This document shows, in pieces, positions 26,042-33,390 of a stretch of 64,000 nucleotides of DNA. The DNA is taken from the NCBI RefSeq assembly GCF_039538065.1, contig NZ_BAABBR010000001.1, positions 2,518,501 to 2,582,500 on the forward strand, given 5' to 3'. The notes beneath the pieces are model-generated. The model was not told the DNA's origin and searched no databases. It was given only the letters and a program-made list of their open reading frames with translations. Within the stretch, counting starts at the first letter, position 1. Every line of letters begins with the position of its first letter. Made by a program: the position numbers and the translations under genes. Source of the DNA: Sphingomonas rosea. GTDB lineage: Bacteria > Pseudomonadota > Alphaproteobacteria > Sphingomonadales > Sphingomonadaceae.

Positions 26042-27153
26042 TCTCGAGCGCGATCATTCCCCAGCCCCTCGCGCGTCTGCCGTGGCGGCTGATCTTCCTC
26101 GTCTGCGGGATCGGCGGCTTCGGGCTGATCAACCTCTACTCGGCTGCGGGCGGCGCGATCCAGCCGTGGGCGATGCGCCAGGGCGCCGCTTTCGCGGTCT
26201 TCCTGACGCTCGCCGTGGTCCTCTCGAACGTCCGCGAGGAACGGGTCAAGCAGGTCACAATCCCCATCTATGGCGCGATCGTCGTCATGCTGGTGCTGAC
26301 CGACCTCCTTGGCTTCGTCGGCAAGGGCGCGCAGCGCTGGCTCGACCTCGGCATCATCCGCCTCCAGCCATCCGAATTCATGAAGCCCGCGATCGCGTTG
26401 ATGCTCGCGCGCTTCTACGACCTCCTTCCCGCCGGCGACATGAAGAGCCTGCGCGCCATCTGGCCCGCCGCGGCGCTGATCGCGGTGCCGGCCGGCCTCG
26501 TCATCCTCCAGCCCGACCTCGGCACGGGGCTGATGATCTGTTTCGCGGGGGTCACCGTCATGTTCCTCGCCGGCGTGCCGCTGCGCTGGTTCCTGATCCC
26601 CGGCGGCCTGCTCGCCGCGGCGATCCCGCTCATCTACGAATTCCTGCTCCACGATTACCAGCGCAAGCGGATCGACATCTTCCTCGATCCCGAAAGCGAT
26701 GTGCGCGGCGCGGGCTACCACATCATCCAGAGCAAGATCGCGATCGGTTCGGGCGGGCTGTTCGGCAAGGGCTTCCTCCAAGGCAGCCAGAGCCACCTGC
26801 AATATCTTCCCGAAGGCCACACCGACTTCGCCTTCGCGACGCTGGCCGAGGAATGGGGCATGGTCGGCGGCAGCCTCGTCATCATCGCCTACCTCTTCGT
26901 GATCCGCTGGTGCCTCGGCGTCGCGGCCAAGGCGACGACGCGCTTCGCCCGGCTGAGCTGCGCAGGGCTCACCGCCGTCCTGTTCAGCTATTTCGCGATC
27001 AACCTCCTGATGGTGATGGGCCTGGCACCCGTGGTCGGCATCCCCCTCCCCCTCATCAGCTATGGCGGTTCGGCGGTGATGACGGTGATGATCTGCCTTG
27101 GTTTGCTGATGAGTTTCGAGCGCCAGCAAAGAACCCGCTCAAGCTTTCACTAA
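26038..27153 (+). CDS. rodA: Peptidoglycan glycosyltransferase RodA
   Basis: A 371-residue SEDS protein with about ten helices. Signature stretches are RWLDLGIIRLQPSEFMK, LQPDLGTGLM, LPEGHTDFAFATLAEEWG (with the catalytic-region Asp) and GIPLPLISYGGSA. It polymerises lipid II for cell elongation with PBP2. Its ATG overlaps the mrdA stop (ATGA). Last gene of the operon; tRNA-Lys follows after 85 bases. Confidence 0.95.
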   Translation: MISSAIIPQPLARLPWRLIFLVCGIGGFGLINLYSAAGGAIQPWAMRQGAAFAVFLTLAVVLSNVREERVKQVTIPIYGAIVVMLVLTDLLGFVGKGAQRWLDLGIIRLQPSEFMKPAIALMLARFYDLLPAGDMKSLRAIWPAAALIAVPAGLVILQPDLGTGLMICFAGVTVMFLAGVPLRWFLIPGGLLAAAIPLIYEFLLHDYQRKRIDIFLDPESDVRGAGYHIIQSKIAIGSGGLFGKGFLQGSQSHLQYLPEGHTDFAFATLAEEWGMVGGSLVIIAYLFVIRWCLGVAAKATTRFARLSCAGLTAVLFSYFAINLLMVMGLAPVVGIPLPLISYGGSAVMTVMICLGLLMSFERQQRTRSSFH

Positions 27154-27238
27154 AGAGGGTTGCGCGAGGGGCGAGGCACCGCTAGAGGCCCATCCGCACC
27201 CCCGCTGCAGAGCGGTCGGAGCCCTGCCGGATCGGCAT

Positions 27239-27314
<76 letters not shown>

Positions 27315-27448
27315 TCCTTTTTCCTCTCCTACTGACGCGATGGCGCCGGCTTCCGCGGCGACGGTGCGCCGTTAAGCGGCCGGGTTAACCCTATTGCAGG
27401 AAGATCGCGGCAGAACGGCGCTCGCGTTTCATCGCCGAGGGTCTCCAG

Positions 27449-28285
27449 TTGCTTCCCGATCTCCTTCAGAACATCGCGACAACCATCGCGACCTTCGTCC
27501 TGGGGGCCGCGACCTGCACGCTGGTCGAGCTGTCGCTCTGCGCCGAGCGGCAGGGCTGGTCCTCGCGGCTGCGCGGATTCCTGTTCACATCGCTGTCGCT
27601 CGCCGCAGCGGTGCTGATGACCGCCCTCACCCAGCAGCTGATGCACGGCGCCCACCTCACGCCCTTGTTCGCGCTCGACCTTGCGAGCACGATCCACTCA
27701 AGCAATCCGCTGGTGATCACCTTCGGCTATACGGTTGCGCCGCTGATCGGCATCCTCGTCTATGACGTCGGCTATTACCTCTTCCACCGGCTCCAGCACA
27801 CGGTTCCGTTCCTGTGGCGCTACCACGCGCTGCACCATTCGATCGAGGAGCTGAACGCCTTCAACTCCTACCATCATGTGTCGGAATATCTGTTCCGCAT
27901 CCCGCTGCTGACGATCCCGCTCAACCTGCTGTTCGCGGTCAGCGAGCCGCAGGTGGTGATTACCGCCGCGCTCGTCTCGGTCGTCGGCAAGCTCGGTCAT
28001 GCGAACACGCGGATCGATTTCGGGCCGCTGCGCTACCTCGTCACCGAACCGCGCTTTCACCGGATCCACCATTCGATCGAAGAGCGGCACTGGAACCGCA
28101 ACTTCTCCTTCTACTTCCCGGTCCTCGATGTGCTGTTCAGGCCGGCCTACTGGCCCGCCAAGGACGAGTTGCCGCGCACCGGGGTCGACTATCTGCCGGA
28201 GGCGCGGAGCCTGAACGCGTTCCTCTTCCCTGCCGCGCCGCCCGAGGCCGCGCCCAGGGAAGAGCTCAGAGCTTCCGCAACTTGA
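27449..28285 (+). CDS. Sterol desaturase/fatty acid hydroxylase family protein
   Basis: A 278-residue membrane di-iron enzyme. Three to four hydrophobic segments precede histidine boxes HRLQH, HALHHS, YHHVSEY-type and FHRIHHS. These ligate two irons for oxygen-dependent hydroxylation or desaturation of a lipid; in sphingomonads carotenoid, hopanoid or sphingolipid substrates are possible. No ATG is available: TTG at 27449, 7 bases after GAGGG, is the first start after an in-frame stop at 27386. It converges with the lipoprotein at 28266, overlapping by 20 bases. Confidence 0.83.
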   Translation: MLPDLLQNIATTIATFVLGAATCTLVELSLCAERQGWSSRLRGFLFTSLSLAAAVLMTALTQQLMHGAHLTPLFALDLASTIHSSNPLVITFGYTVAPLIGILVYDVGYYLFHRLQHTVPFLWRYHALHHSIEELNAFNSYHHVSEYLFRIPLLTIPLNLLFAVSEPQVVITAALVSVVGKLGHANTRIDFGPLRYLVTEPRFHRIHHSIEERHWNRNFSFYFPVLDVLFRPAYWPAKDELPRTGVDYLPEARSLNAFLFPAAPPEAAPREELRASAT

Positions 28286-28598
28286 AGGCCACGACCTTGC
28301 GGTCGTAGCGACATTCGAAGGACTGGCGCCCGGTCGCCCCCGTGGCGGTGCCCCAGACGGTCGCCTTGGTCGCACCGCGCTGCTCGATGTCGATGAGCGC
28401 GACCTCGCCATAGGGGGCCGCCTGGGCGCGGCAGGCGGCGGCGGCGGCGAGCTTCAGCCCCTCGTCGTTCTGATAAACGTCCTTGCCCTTCTGGCTGCTC
28501 CGCGCCGCGGCGCTGATCGCGCCAGCCGCCATGCCCGCGACGCAGCCGCCAAGCGCCAGGCTGGCGCCGAGAATGAGGACGATCGCGGCGCGCCTCAC
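28266..28598 (-). CDS. Small hypothetical lipoprotein
   Basis: A 110-residue lipoprotein: signal RRAAIVLILGASLALGGC with lipobox LGGC at about residue 19, then VAGMAAGAISAA and a beta-rich domain with YGEVALIDIEQRGATKATVWG and FECRYDRKVVAFKL. GTG at 28598 lies within the stop of the oxygenase gene (GTGA), so it is translated after it. Function unknown. Confidence 0.68.
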   Translation of the reverse strand: MRRAAIVLILGASLALGGCVAGMAAGAISAAARSSQKGKDVYQNDEGLKLAAAAACRAQAAPYGEVALIDIEQRGATKATVWGTATGATGRQSFECRYDRKVVAFKLRKL

Positions 28599-29545
28599 GC
28601 GAGCTTGATCTCGCGCAGGCGCTCCATGAGATAGTCGTGGCTGCTGATCGGCGGCCACTTGGGCTCCTCGCCCTGCCCCACGGTGCCGGGCAATGCCTCG
28701 ATCATGAAGTCGGGGCGGAAGTGGAGGAAGAAGGGCATCGAATAACGCGCGTTGCTGGCCCGGTCCGGGGTCGGGTTGACGACCCGGTGCGGGGTCGAGC
28801 GCAGCTTGCCGTTGGTCAGCCGCTGCAGCATGTCGCCGATGTTGATGACGAGTTCGCCAGGCTTGGGGCTGACCGGGATCCAGCGCCCGTCGCGGGTCTT
28901 GAGCTCAAGGCCCGCTTCCTCGGCGCCCAAGAGCAAGGTGATGGTGTTGATGTCCTCGTGGGCGCCGGCGCGGATGTGCTCGCCGGTGGCTTCCTTCTGC
29001 GGCGGGTAGTGCAGCAGGCGCAGCACCGAATTGCCGTCGCGGACGGTGTCGGTGAAATAATCCTCGTCGATCTGCAGGTAGCGCGCGATCGCCTTCAGCA
29101 CCGTGACGCCGGTGCGGTCGAAGGTATCGTAGAGCTCGAGGAAGGTTTCCTTGAAGCCCGGCACCTCGTCCGGCCAGACGTTGTCGGCCATGACGTCACG
29201 GAAGCTGTGGCCCGGGGTCAGCTCGCGCCCGACGTGCCAGAATTCCTTGAGGTCGTGCGCCTTGGCGCCCTTGGCGGTCTCGATCCCGAACGGCGTGTAG
29301 CCGCGCGCCCCGCCCGACCCGAGCGCATATTTGCGCTTGGTTTCCTCGGGAAGCGCAAAGAACTCCTTCGCCTTCTCTTCGGCCCGCGCGATCAGCTCGT
29401 CGGGGATGCCGTGATCGGCGAGGACGGCGAAGCCATATTCCTCGAAGCTCTTGCCCAGATGCTGGGCGAAGGCGTCGCGATCGGCGTCGGCTTCCTTGAG
29501 GCTGACGGAGGCGATGTTGTCGGCGGTGAGGGTGTCGGTGCTCAT
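28595..29545 (-). CDS. 2-oxoglutarate/Fe(II) oxygenase, isopenicillin-N-synthase type
   Basis: A 316-residue enzyme with the DIOX_N region (EEYGFAVLADHGIPDEL; YTPFGIETAKG) and the double-stranded beta-helix core. Metal ligands are His 196 and Asp 198 in GAHEDINTITLL and His 253 in TPHRVVNP; Arg 267 and Ser 269 (RYS) bind 2-oxoglutarate. Substrate unknown. ATG at 29545 chosen by homology. It follows the nucleoside transporter by 41 bases on the same strand and precedes the lipoprotein with a 4-base overlap. Confidence 0.88.
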   Translation of the reverse strand: MSTDTLTADNIASVSLKEADADRDAFAQHLGKSFEEYGFAVLADHGIPDELIARAEEKAKEFFALPEETKRKYALGSGGARGYTPFGIETAKGAKAHDLKEFWHVGRELTPGHSFRDVMADNVWPDEVPGFKETFLELYDTFDRTGVTVLKAIARYLQIDEDYFTDTVRDGNSVLRLLHYPPQKEATGEHIRAGAHEDINTITLLLGAEEAGLELKTRDGRWIPVSPKPGELVINIGDMLQRLTNGKLRSTPHRVVNPTPDRASNARYSMPFFLHFRPDFMIEALPGTVGQGEEPKWPPISSHDYLMERLREIKLA

Positions 29546-29586
29546 GGCTCCGCCTCTACCCCCAAGCCGTTCTTCCGCCAAGACTT

Positions 29587-30870
29587 CTACGGCAGCATGA
29601 TCCCGGCCAGCGCCGCGCTCATCAGGTTCGCGAGGCTACCGGCGAGCAGCGCCTTGAGGCCAAGCCGCGCGATCACCGGGCGCTGGTTGGGCGCAAGACC
29701 GCCGGTGACCGCCATCTGGATCGCGATCGAGCTGAAGTTGGCGAAGCCGCACAGCGCGAAGGTGACGATCGCGCGGCTGCGGTCGGTCAGCAGCGCCGCG
29801 GCGCCCTTGGCATTGCCGAGTTCGATGAAGGCGACGAATTCGTTCAAGACAATCTTGGTCCCGAACAGGCCGCCCGCGGTGCCCGCCTCGTTCCACGGCA
29901 CGCCGATCAGATACATGATCGGCTGGAAGGCGAGGCCGACGACCCGCTGGAAGCTCAGGCCCTGGAAGCCGAACCAGTTGCCGACCCCGCCGAGGATGCC
30001 GTTGGCGAGCGCGACGAGCGCGACGAAGGCGAGCACCATCGCGCCGACCGCGACCGCGAGCTTGACGCCGGTCTGCGCGCCCTGGGCGGCGGCCATGATG
30101 ATGTTGGCGGGCTTCTCGCCCTCCTCGAAGGTCTCGGCGATGTCGATCGTCTCGGCCGGCGGACCCGCTTCGGCGCGCGCCTCGGCGTTGGTCGGCGGGA
30201 GTTCGGCGCGGACGTCGGGCATGACGATCTTGGCCATGAGGATGCCGCCCGGCGCCGACATGAAGGCGGCGGCGAGGAGATAGGGCAGGTAGGTCTCGCC
30301 GAGCAGGCTCGCGTAGGCGGCGAGGATCGTGCCGGCGACGCCCGCCATGCCGACCACCATTAGGGTGAAGAGCTGCGGCGGGGTGAGGCTGGCGAGATAG
30401 GGACGGACGACCAGCGGGCTTTCCGACTGGCCGACGAAGATGTTGGCGGCCGAGCCCAGTGCCTCGACCCGGCCGATGCCGGTCAGCCAGCCGATCGCGC
30501 CGCCGACCCAGCGCACGATGCGCTGCATGATGCCGAGATAATAGAGGATCGAGACGAGCGCGGCGAAGAAGATGATCACCGGCAGGGCGCCGAGCGCGAA
30601 GGTGTTCCAGAGCGCCGGGTTGTTTTCCTTGGGCCCGAACAGGAAGGCGGTCCCCTCCCCGGCATAGCCGAGCAGGTTCGAGACGCCATGCGCCATGCCC
30701 TGGATGCCCGCGCGGCCCCATGGCGTATAGAGGACGAGGAAGGCGATGCCCGCCTGCAGCGCAAAGGCGGCGGCGACGACGCGGAGGCGAATCGCCTTGC
30801 GGTCGCTCGAGAAAGCGAAGGCCACGAGCAGGATCGCGGCGATCCCGAGCAAACCGAACCAGTGATTCAT
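29587..30870 (-). CDS. Concentrative nucleoside transporter (NupC/CNT family)
   Basis: A 427-residue protein with about ten helices. CNT landmarks are visible: VFVGQSESPLVVRPYL-like (FVGQSESPLVVRPYLAS), MVVGMAGVAGTILAAYASLLG, and near the C-terminus KIVLNEFVAFIELG and ALCGFANFSSIAIQMAVTGGLAP. It imports nucleosides with protons or sodium. It lies downstream of the LOG and PfkB genes, consistent with nucleoside salvage. Confidence 0.92.
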   Translation of the reverse strand: MNHWFGLLGIAAILLVAFAFSSDRKAIRLRVVAAAFALQAGIAFLVLYTPWGRAGIQGMAHGVSNLLGYAGEGTAFLFGPKENNPALWNTFALGALPVIIFFAALVSILYYLGIMQRIVRWVGGAIGWLTGIGRVEALGSAANIFVGQSESPLVVRPYLASLTPPQLFTLMVVGMAGVAGTILAAYASLLGETYLPYLLAAAFMSAPGGILMAKIVMPDVRAELPPTNAEARAEAGPPAETIDIAETFEEGEKPANIIMAAAQGAQTGVKLAVAVGAMVLAFVALVALANGILGGVGNWFGFQGLSFQRVVGLAFQPIMYLIGVPWNEAGTAGGLFGTKIVLNEFVAFIELGNAKGAAALLTDRSRAIVTFALCGFANFSSIAIQMAVTGGLAPNQRPVIARLGLKALLAGSLANLMSAALAGIMLP

Positions 30871-30899
30871 TCTTGAGTCCCCGCCCCCTGGCAGTGTGA

Positions 30900-31475
30900 T
30901 TACCAGACCATGCCTTGCGTAGCGTTTGCCGCGGCTTCGTCCAGCCTGTCGAGCGCTTCGCCCACGCCGTCGGCGATCATCAGCTGGCGGCGCCGGTCGG
31001 GCGACAGGAAGCCGCTCGCCGAGACATGGTCCATGAAGTCGCCGAGCCCGCTCCAGAAGCCCTTCACATTGAGCAGGCAGAACGGCTTGGCGTGATAGCC
31101 GAGCGCGTTCCAGGTCCAGGCCTCGAACAATTCATCGAGCGTGCCGATGCCGCCGGGCAGGCAGACGAAGGCGTCGCACAGCTCGGTCATCTTGGCCTTG
31201 CGCTCGTGCATGCCCGACACCTGATGGAGCTCGGTGAGGCCGAGGTGGGCGACTTCCTTGTCGACCAGCGCGGCGGGAATGACTCCATAGACCTTGCCGC
31301 CCGCGGCCAGCATCTCGTCGGCGACGAGGCCCATCAGCCCGAGCTTCCCGCCGCCATAGACGAGGTCGATCCCGCGCGCGGCCATGGCGCGGATGAGTTC
31401 GACCGCGGCCTCGGCAAAGACCGGATCATTCCCCGGCGCGGAGCCGCAATAGACGGCGATTCGGCGGATGGTCAC
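30900..31475 (-). CDS. LOG-family (TIGR00730) nucleotide phosphoribohydrolase
   Basis: A 191-residue Rossmann-like protein with YGGGKLGLMGLVADEML and the hallmark PGGIGTLDELFEAWTW. LOG enzymes split ribose-5-phosphate from AMP or cytokinin nucleotides to give the free base; many bacterial ones prefer AMP or other purine monophosphates. Its GTG lies within the stop of the PfkB gene (GTGA), and the transporter follows after 29 bases. Family assignment is firm; substrate is inferred. Confidence 0.9.
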   Translation of the reverse strand: MTIRRIAVYCGSAPGNDPVFAEAAVELIRAMAARGIDLVYGGGKLGLMGLVADEMLAAGGKVYGVIPAALVDKEVAHLGLTELHQVSGMHERKAKMTELCDAFVCLPGGIGTLDELFEAWTWNALGYHAKPFCLLNVKGFWSGLGDFMDHVSASGFLSPDRRRQLMIADGVGEALDRLDEAAANATQGMVW

Positions 31476-32458
31476 AGCTTCACCAGTTCCTTGAGGTCGG
31501 CGACCGGGCGGGCACCGAAATGGCTGATGATCTCGGCGGCGGCGATCGCGCCGGTCATCAGTTGCCGGTCGATCCCGTGGCCCTTGGCGCGCGCGGCAAG
31601 GAAGCCGGCGGCGAACAGATCGCCCGCGCCCGTCGTGTCGACGACTTGGGAGACGGAAATGGCGGGCACCTCGGTCTTCTCCCCGCCCTCGAAGGCGAGT
31701 GCGCCGGCGGGGCCGCGGGTGAAGACCAGCGTCTTCACGCTCTGCGAGAGCCGCGCCACCGCCGTGTCGAGGTCGGCCGCGCCGGCCAGTTGCAATGCTT
31801 CCGATTCGTTGGCGAAAATGAGGTCGATCCCGCCGCCCGCGATCAGCTGCTGGAGCGGCTCCTTGCGGCCCGGCAGGCAGACGCTTTCGGACAAAGTGAA
31901 GGCAACGGTGCGCTCGGCAGCATGGGCGATGTCGATCGCCTTGAACATCGCCTGGCGCGGCAGCTCGGGACCGAACAGATAGCCTTCGAGATAGAGGATC
32001 GAAGCGGCTTCGACCTGGGCCTTGTCGACGGCGTCCGGTGACAGGAGATGCGCCGCGCCCGGGCAGGTGTTCATCGTCCGCTCGCCGTCGGGCGTCACGA
32101 GGATCAGGCAGCGGCCCGTCGCGGCGCCATTGCCGAGCGGCGGCGTGTCGAAGCGCACGCCCAGCGCGCGCATGTCGTGGGTGAAGATCGTGCCGAGCTG
32201 GTCGTCCGCGACCTGGCCGACGAAGCCGACCCTGGCGCCCATCGCGGCCGCGCCCGCCATGGAATTGGCCGCCGAGCCGCCGCTCGTCTCGCGCGCCGAG
32301 CCCATCGCATCATAAAGCGCGATCGTCTCGTCCTGGCCGAGCAGCTGCATGGCGCCCTTGGGCAGGTTGAATCGCTCGAGGAACTCGGGCTCGCAGGTCG
32401 CGATCACGTCGACGAGGGCGTCGCCCATGGCGAGGATGTCGAGATTGGGGGAAGTCAC
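31472..32458 (-). CDS. PfkB-family carbohydrate/adenosine kinase
   Basis: A 328-residue ribokinase-fold kinase. The N-terminal GGSAANSMAGAAAMG loop binds substrate, and VVDTTGAGDLFAAGFL is the C-terminal PfkB signature with the catalytic Asp. Closest remembered types are the adenosine-kinase-like proteins of alphaproteobacteria. With a nucleoside importer and a LOG hydrolase downstream, phosphorylation of a purine nucleoside is likely. The GTG start at 32458 lacks a clear ribosome site; ATG at 32428 is an alternative. Confidence 0.88.
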   Translation of the reverse strand: MTSPNLDILAMGDALVDVIATCEPEFLERFNLPKGAMQLLGQDETIALYDAMGSARETSGGSAANSMAGAAAMGARVGFVGQVADDQLGTIFTHDMRALGVRFDTPPLGNGAATGRCLILVTPDGERTMNTCPGAAHLLSPDAVDKAQVEAASILYLEGYLFGPELPRQAMFKAIDIAHAAERTVAFTLSESVCLPGRKEPLQQLIAGGGIDLIFANESEALQLAGAADLDTAVARLSQSVKTLVFTRGPAGALAFEGGEKTEVPAISVSQVVDTTGAGDLFAAGFLAARAKGHGIDRQLMTGAIAAAEIISHFGARPVADLKELVKL

Positions 32459-32535
32459 GAGGGCGGTCGGTTAGGCATGCGACCCGCGACGGTCAATGTT
32501 GCACTTTGATTTCGAGCCGTTACGCCTCCGCCCCC

Positions 32536-33192
32536 ATGGAACATGACACCGCCTCCGGAACCCGCGCGCTTTCGCCGAGCCTGTTCGCTTTTGCCCTCTT
32601 CTACGGAGGCATGGTCTGCATCGCCGGCGTGCTCGGCAACAAGCAGGTGGCCCTGGGGCCGCTCGCGGTCGAGGCGGGAATTTTCGCCTTCCTCCTGCTG
32701 GTGGTGACGAGCTCGACCGTCGCCGAACTGCACGGCCGCGCGGTCGCCAACCGACTCGTGCTGTGGGGATTCGTGCCGCTGCTGATCTCGGCCGGCCTCG
32801 CGGTGCTGGTCCTCGCCCTCCCCGCCTCCCCCAAGATGGAGCCCGAACGGCTCGTCGCGTTCGAGACGATCATGGGCTCGAACCTCCGGATCTGGCTAGG
32901 CGGCCTCATCGCGTACGGTACCAGCCAGGCGCTGAACGTCACCATCTTCAGCGCGCTCAAGGGCCGCGAGGGCGCCAGGCTGCTGTGGTTCCGTTCGGCG
33001 GTCGCCTCGGTGCTTAGCCAGGTCGTCGACACCCTGATCTTCGTCACCGTCGCCTTCTACGGCGTGTTCCCGATCGGCACCCTGCTCGCCGGGCAGATGC
33101 TGGCCAAGGTGGTGCTCTCGATTGTGTTCGTTCCGCCACTCATTCTGATGTTTGTGCGCCTCGGACGGAAGCTGGACCGCAACGTCACTTGA
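32536..33192 (+). CDS. Queuosine precursor transporter (YhhQ/VUT family)
   Basis: A 218-residue membrane protein with six helices and the family patterns NKQVALGPLAVEAGIFAFLL, TVAELHGRAVANRLV, and SQVVDTLIFVTVAFYG. It imports preQ0, preQ1 or queuine for tRNA queuosine synthesis. ATG at 32536; the 77 bases upstream hold no recognisable preQ1 aptamer. A strong terminator follows at 33279. Confidence 0.87.
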   Translation: MEHDTASGTRALSPSLFAFALFYGGMVCIAGVLGNKQVALGPLAVEAGIFAFLLLVVTSSTVAELHGRAVANRLVLWGFVPLLISAGLAVLVLALPASPKMEPERLVAFETIMGSNLRIWLGGLIAYGTSQALNVTIFSALKGREGARLLWFRSAVASVLSQVVDTLIFVTVAFYGVFPIGTLLAGQMLAKVVLSIVFVPPLILMFVRLGRKLDRNVT

Positions 33193-33251
33193 AAATGACA
33201 GTTTAAGCTGCTGTTACCCGGCGCGAGTCGCGGGGGTGGCGACGGGCTAGC

Positions 33252-33267
33252 GTTGTTTTGAAACAAC
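33252..33267. promoter_or_regulatory. Inverted repeat upstream of the TonB-dependent receptor
   Basis: GTTGTTT and AAACAAC are perfect 7-bp arms with a 2-base centre. It lies between the transporter and the receptor, 12 bases before the terminator hairpin. It could be an operator or part of a transcript 3' end. Confidence 0.35.
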
Positions 33268-33278
33268 ACGGATTACGC

Positions 33279-33311
33279 AAAAAGGTGAGGCCGACCGGTC
33301 GTCACCTTTTT
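33279..33311 (+). terminator. Intrinsic terminator after the queuosine precursor transporter
   Basis: AAAAAGGTGA pairs perfectly with TCACCTTTTT (10 bp) around a 13-base loop that itself contains the palindrome GACCGGTC. The T-run follows directly, and the matching A-run makes it work in both directions. It isolates the receptor gene from upstream transcription. Confidence 0.85.
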
Positions 33312-33390
33312 GTCTTAATCCAGCCCTAGCGGCCCCAGTGAACTGATCGAACAAGAGTCAGTCCCTTACCAAAAGCATCGGGGTTCAAAC

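Noticed and set aside
32459..32535. PreQ1 riboswitch before the queuosine precursor transporter
   Set aside because: The gap is short, and neither the stem with its A-rich tail nor the conserved core of a preQ1 aptamer was visible.
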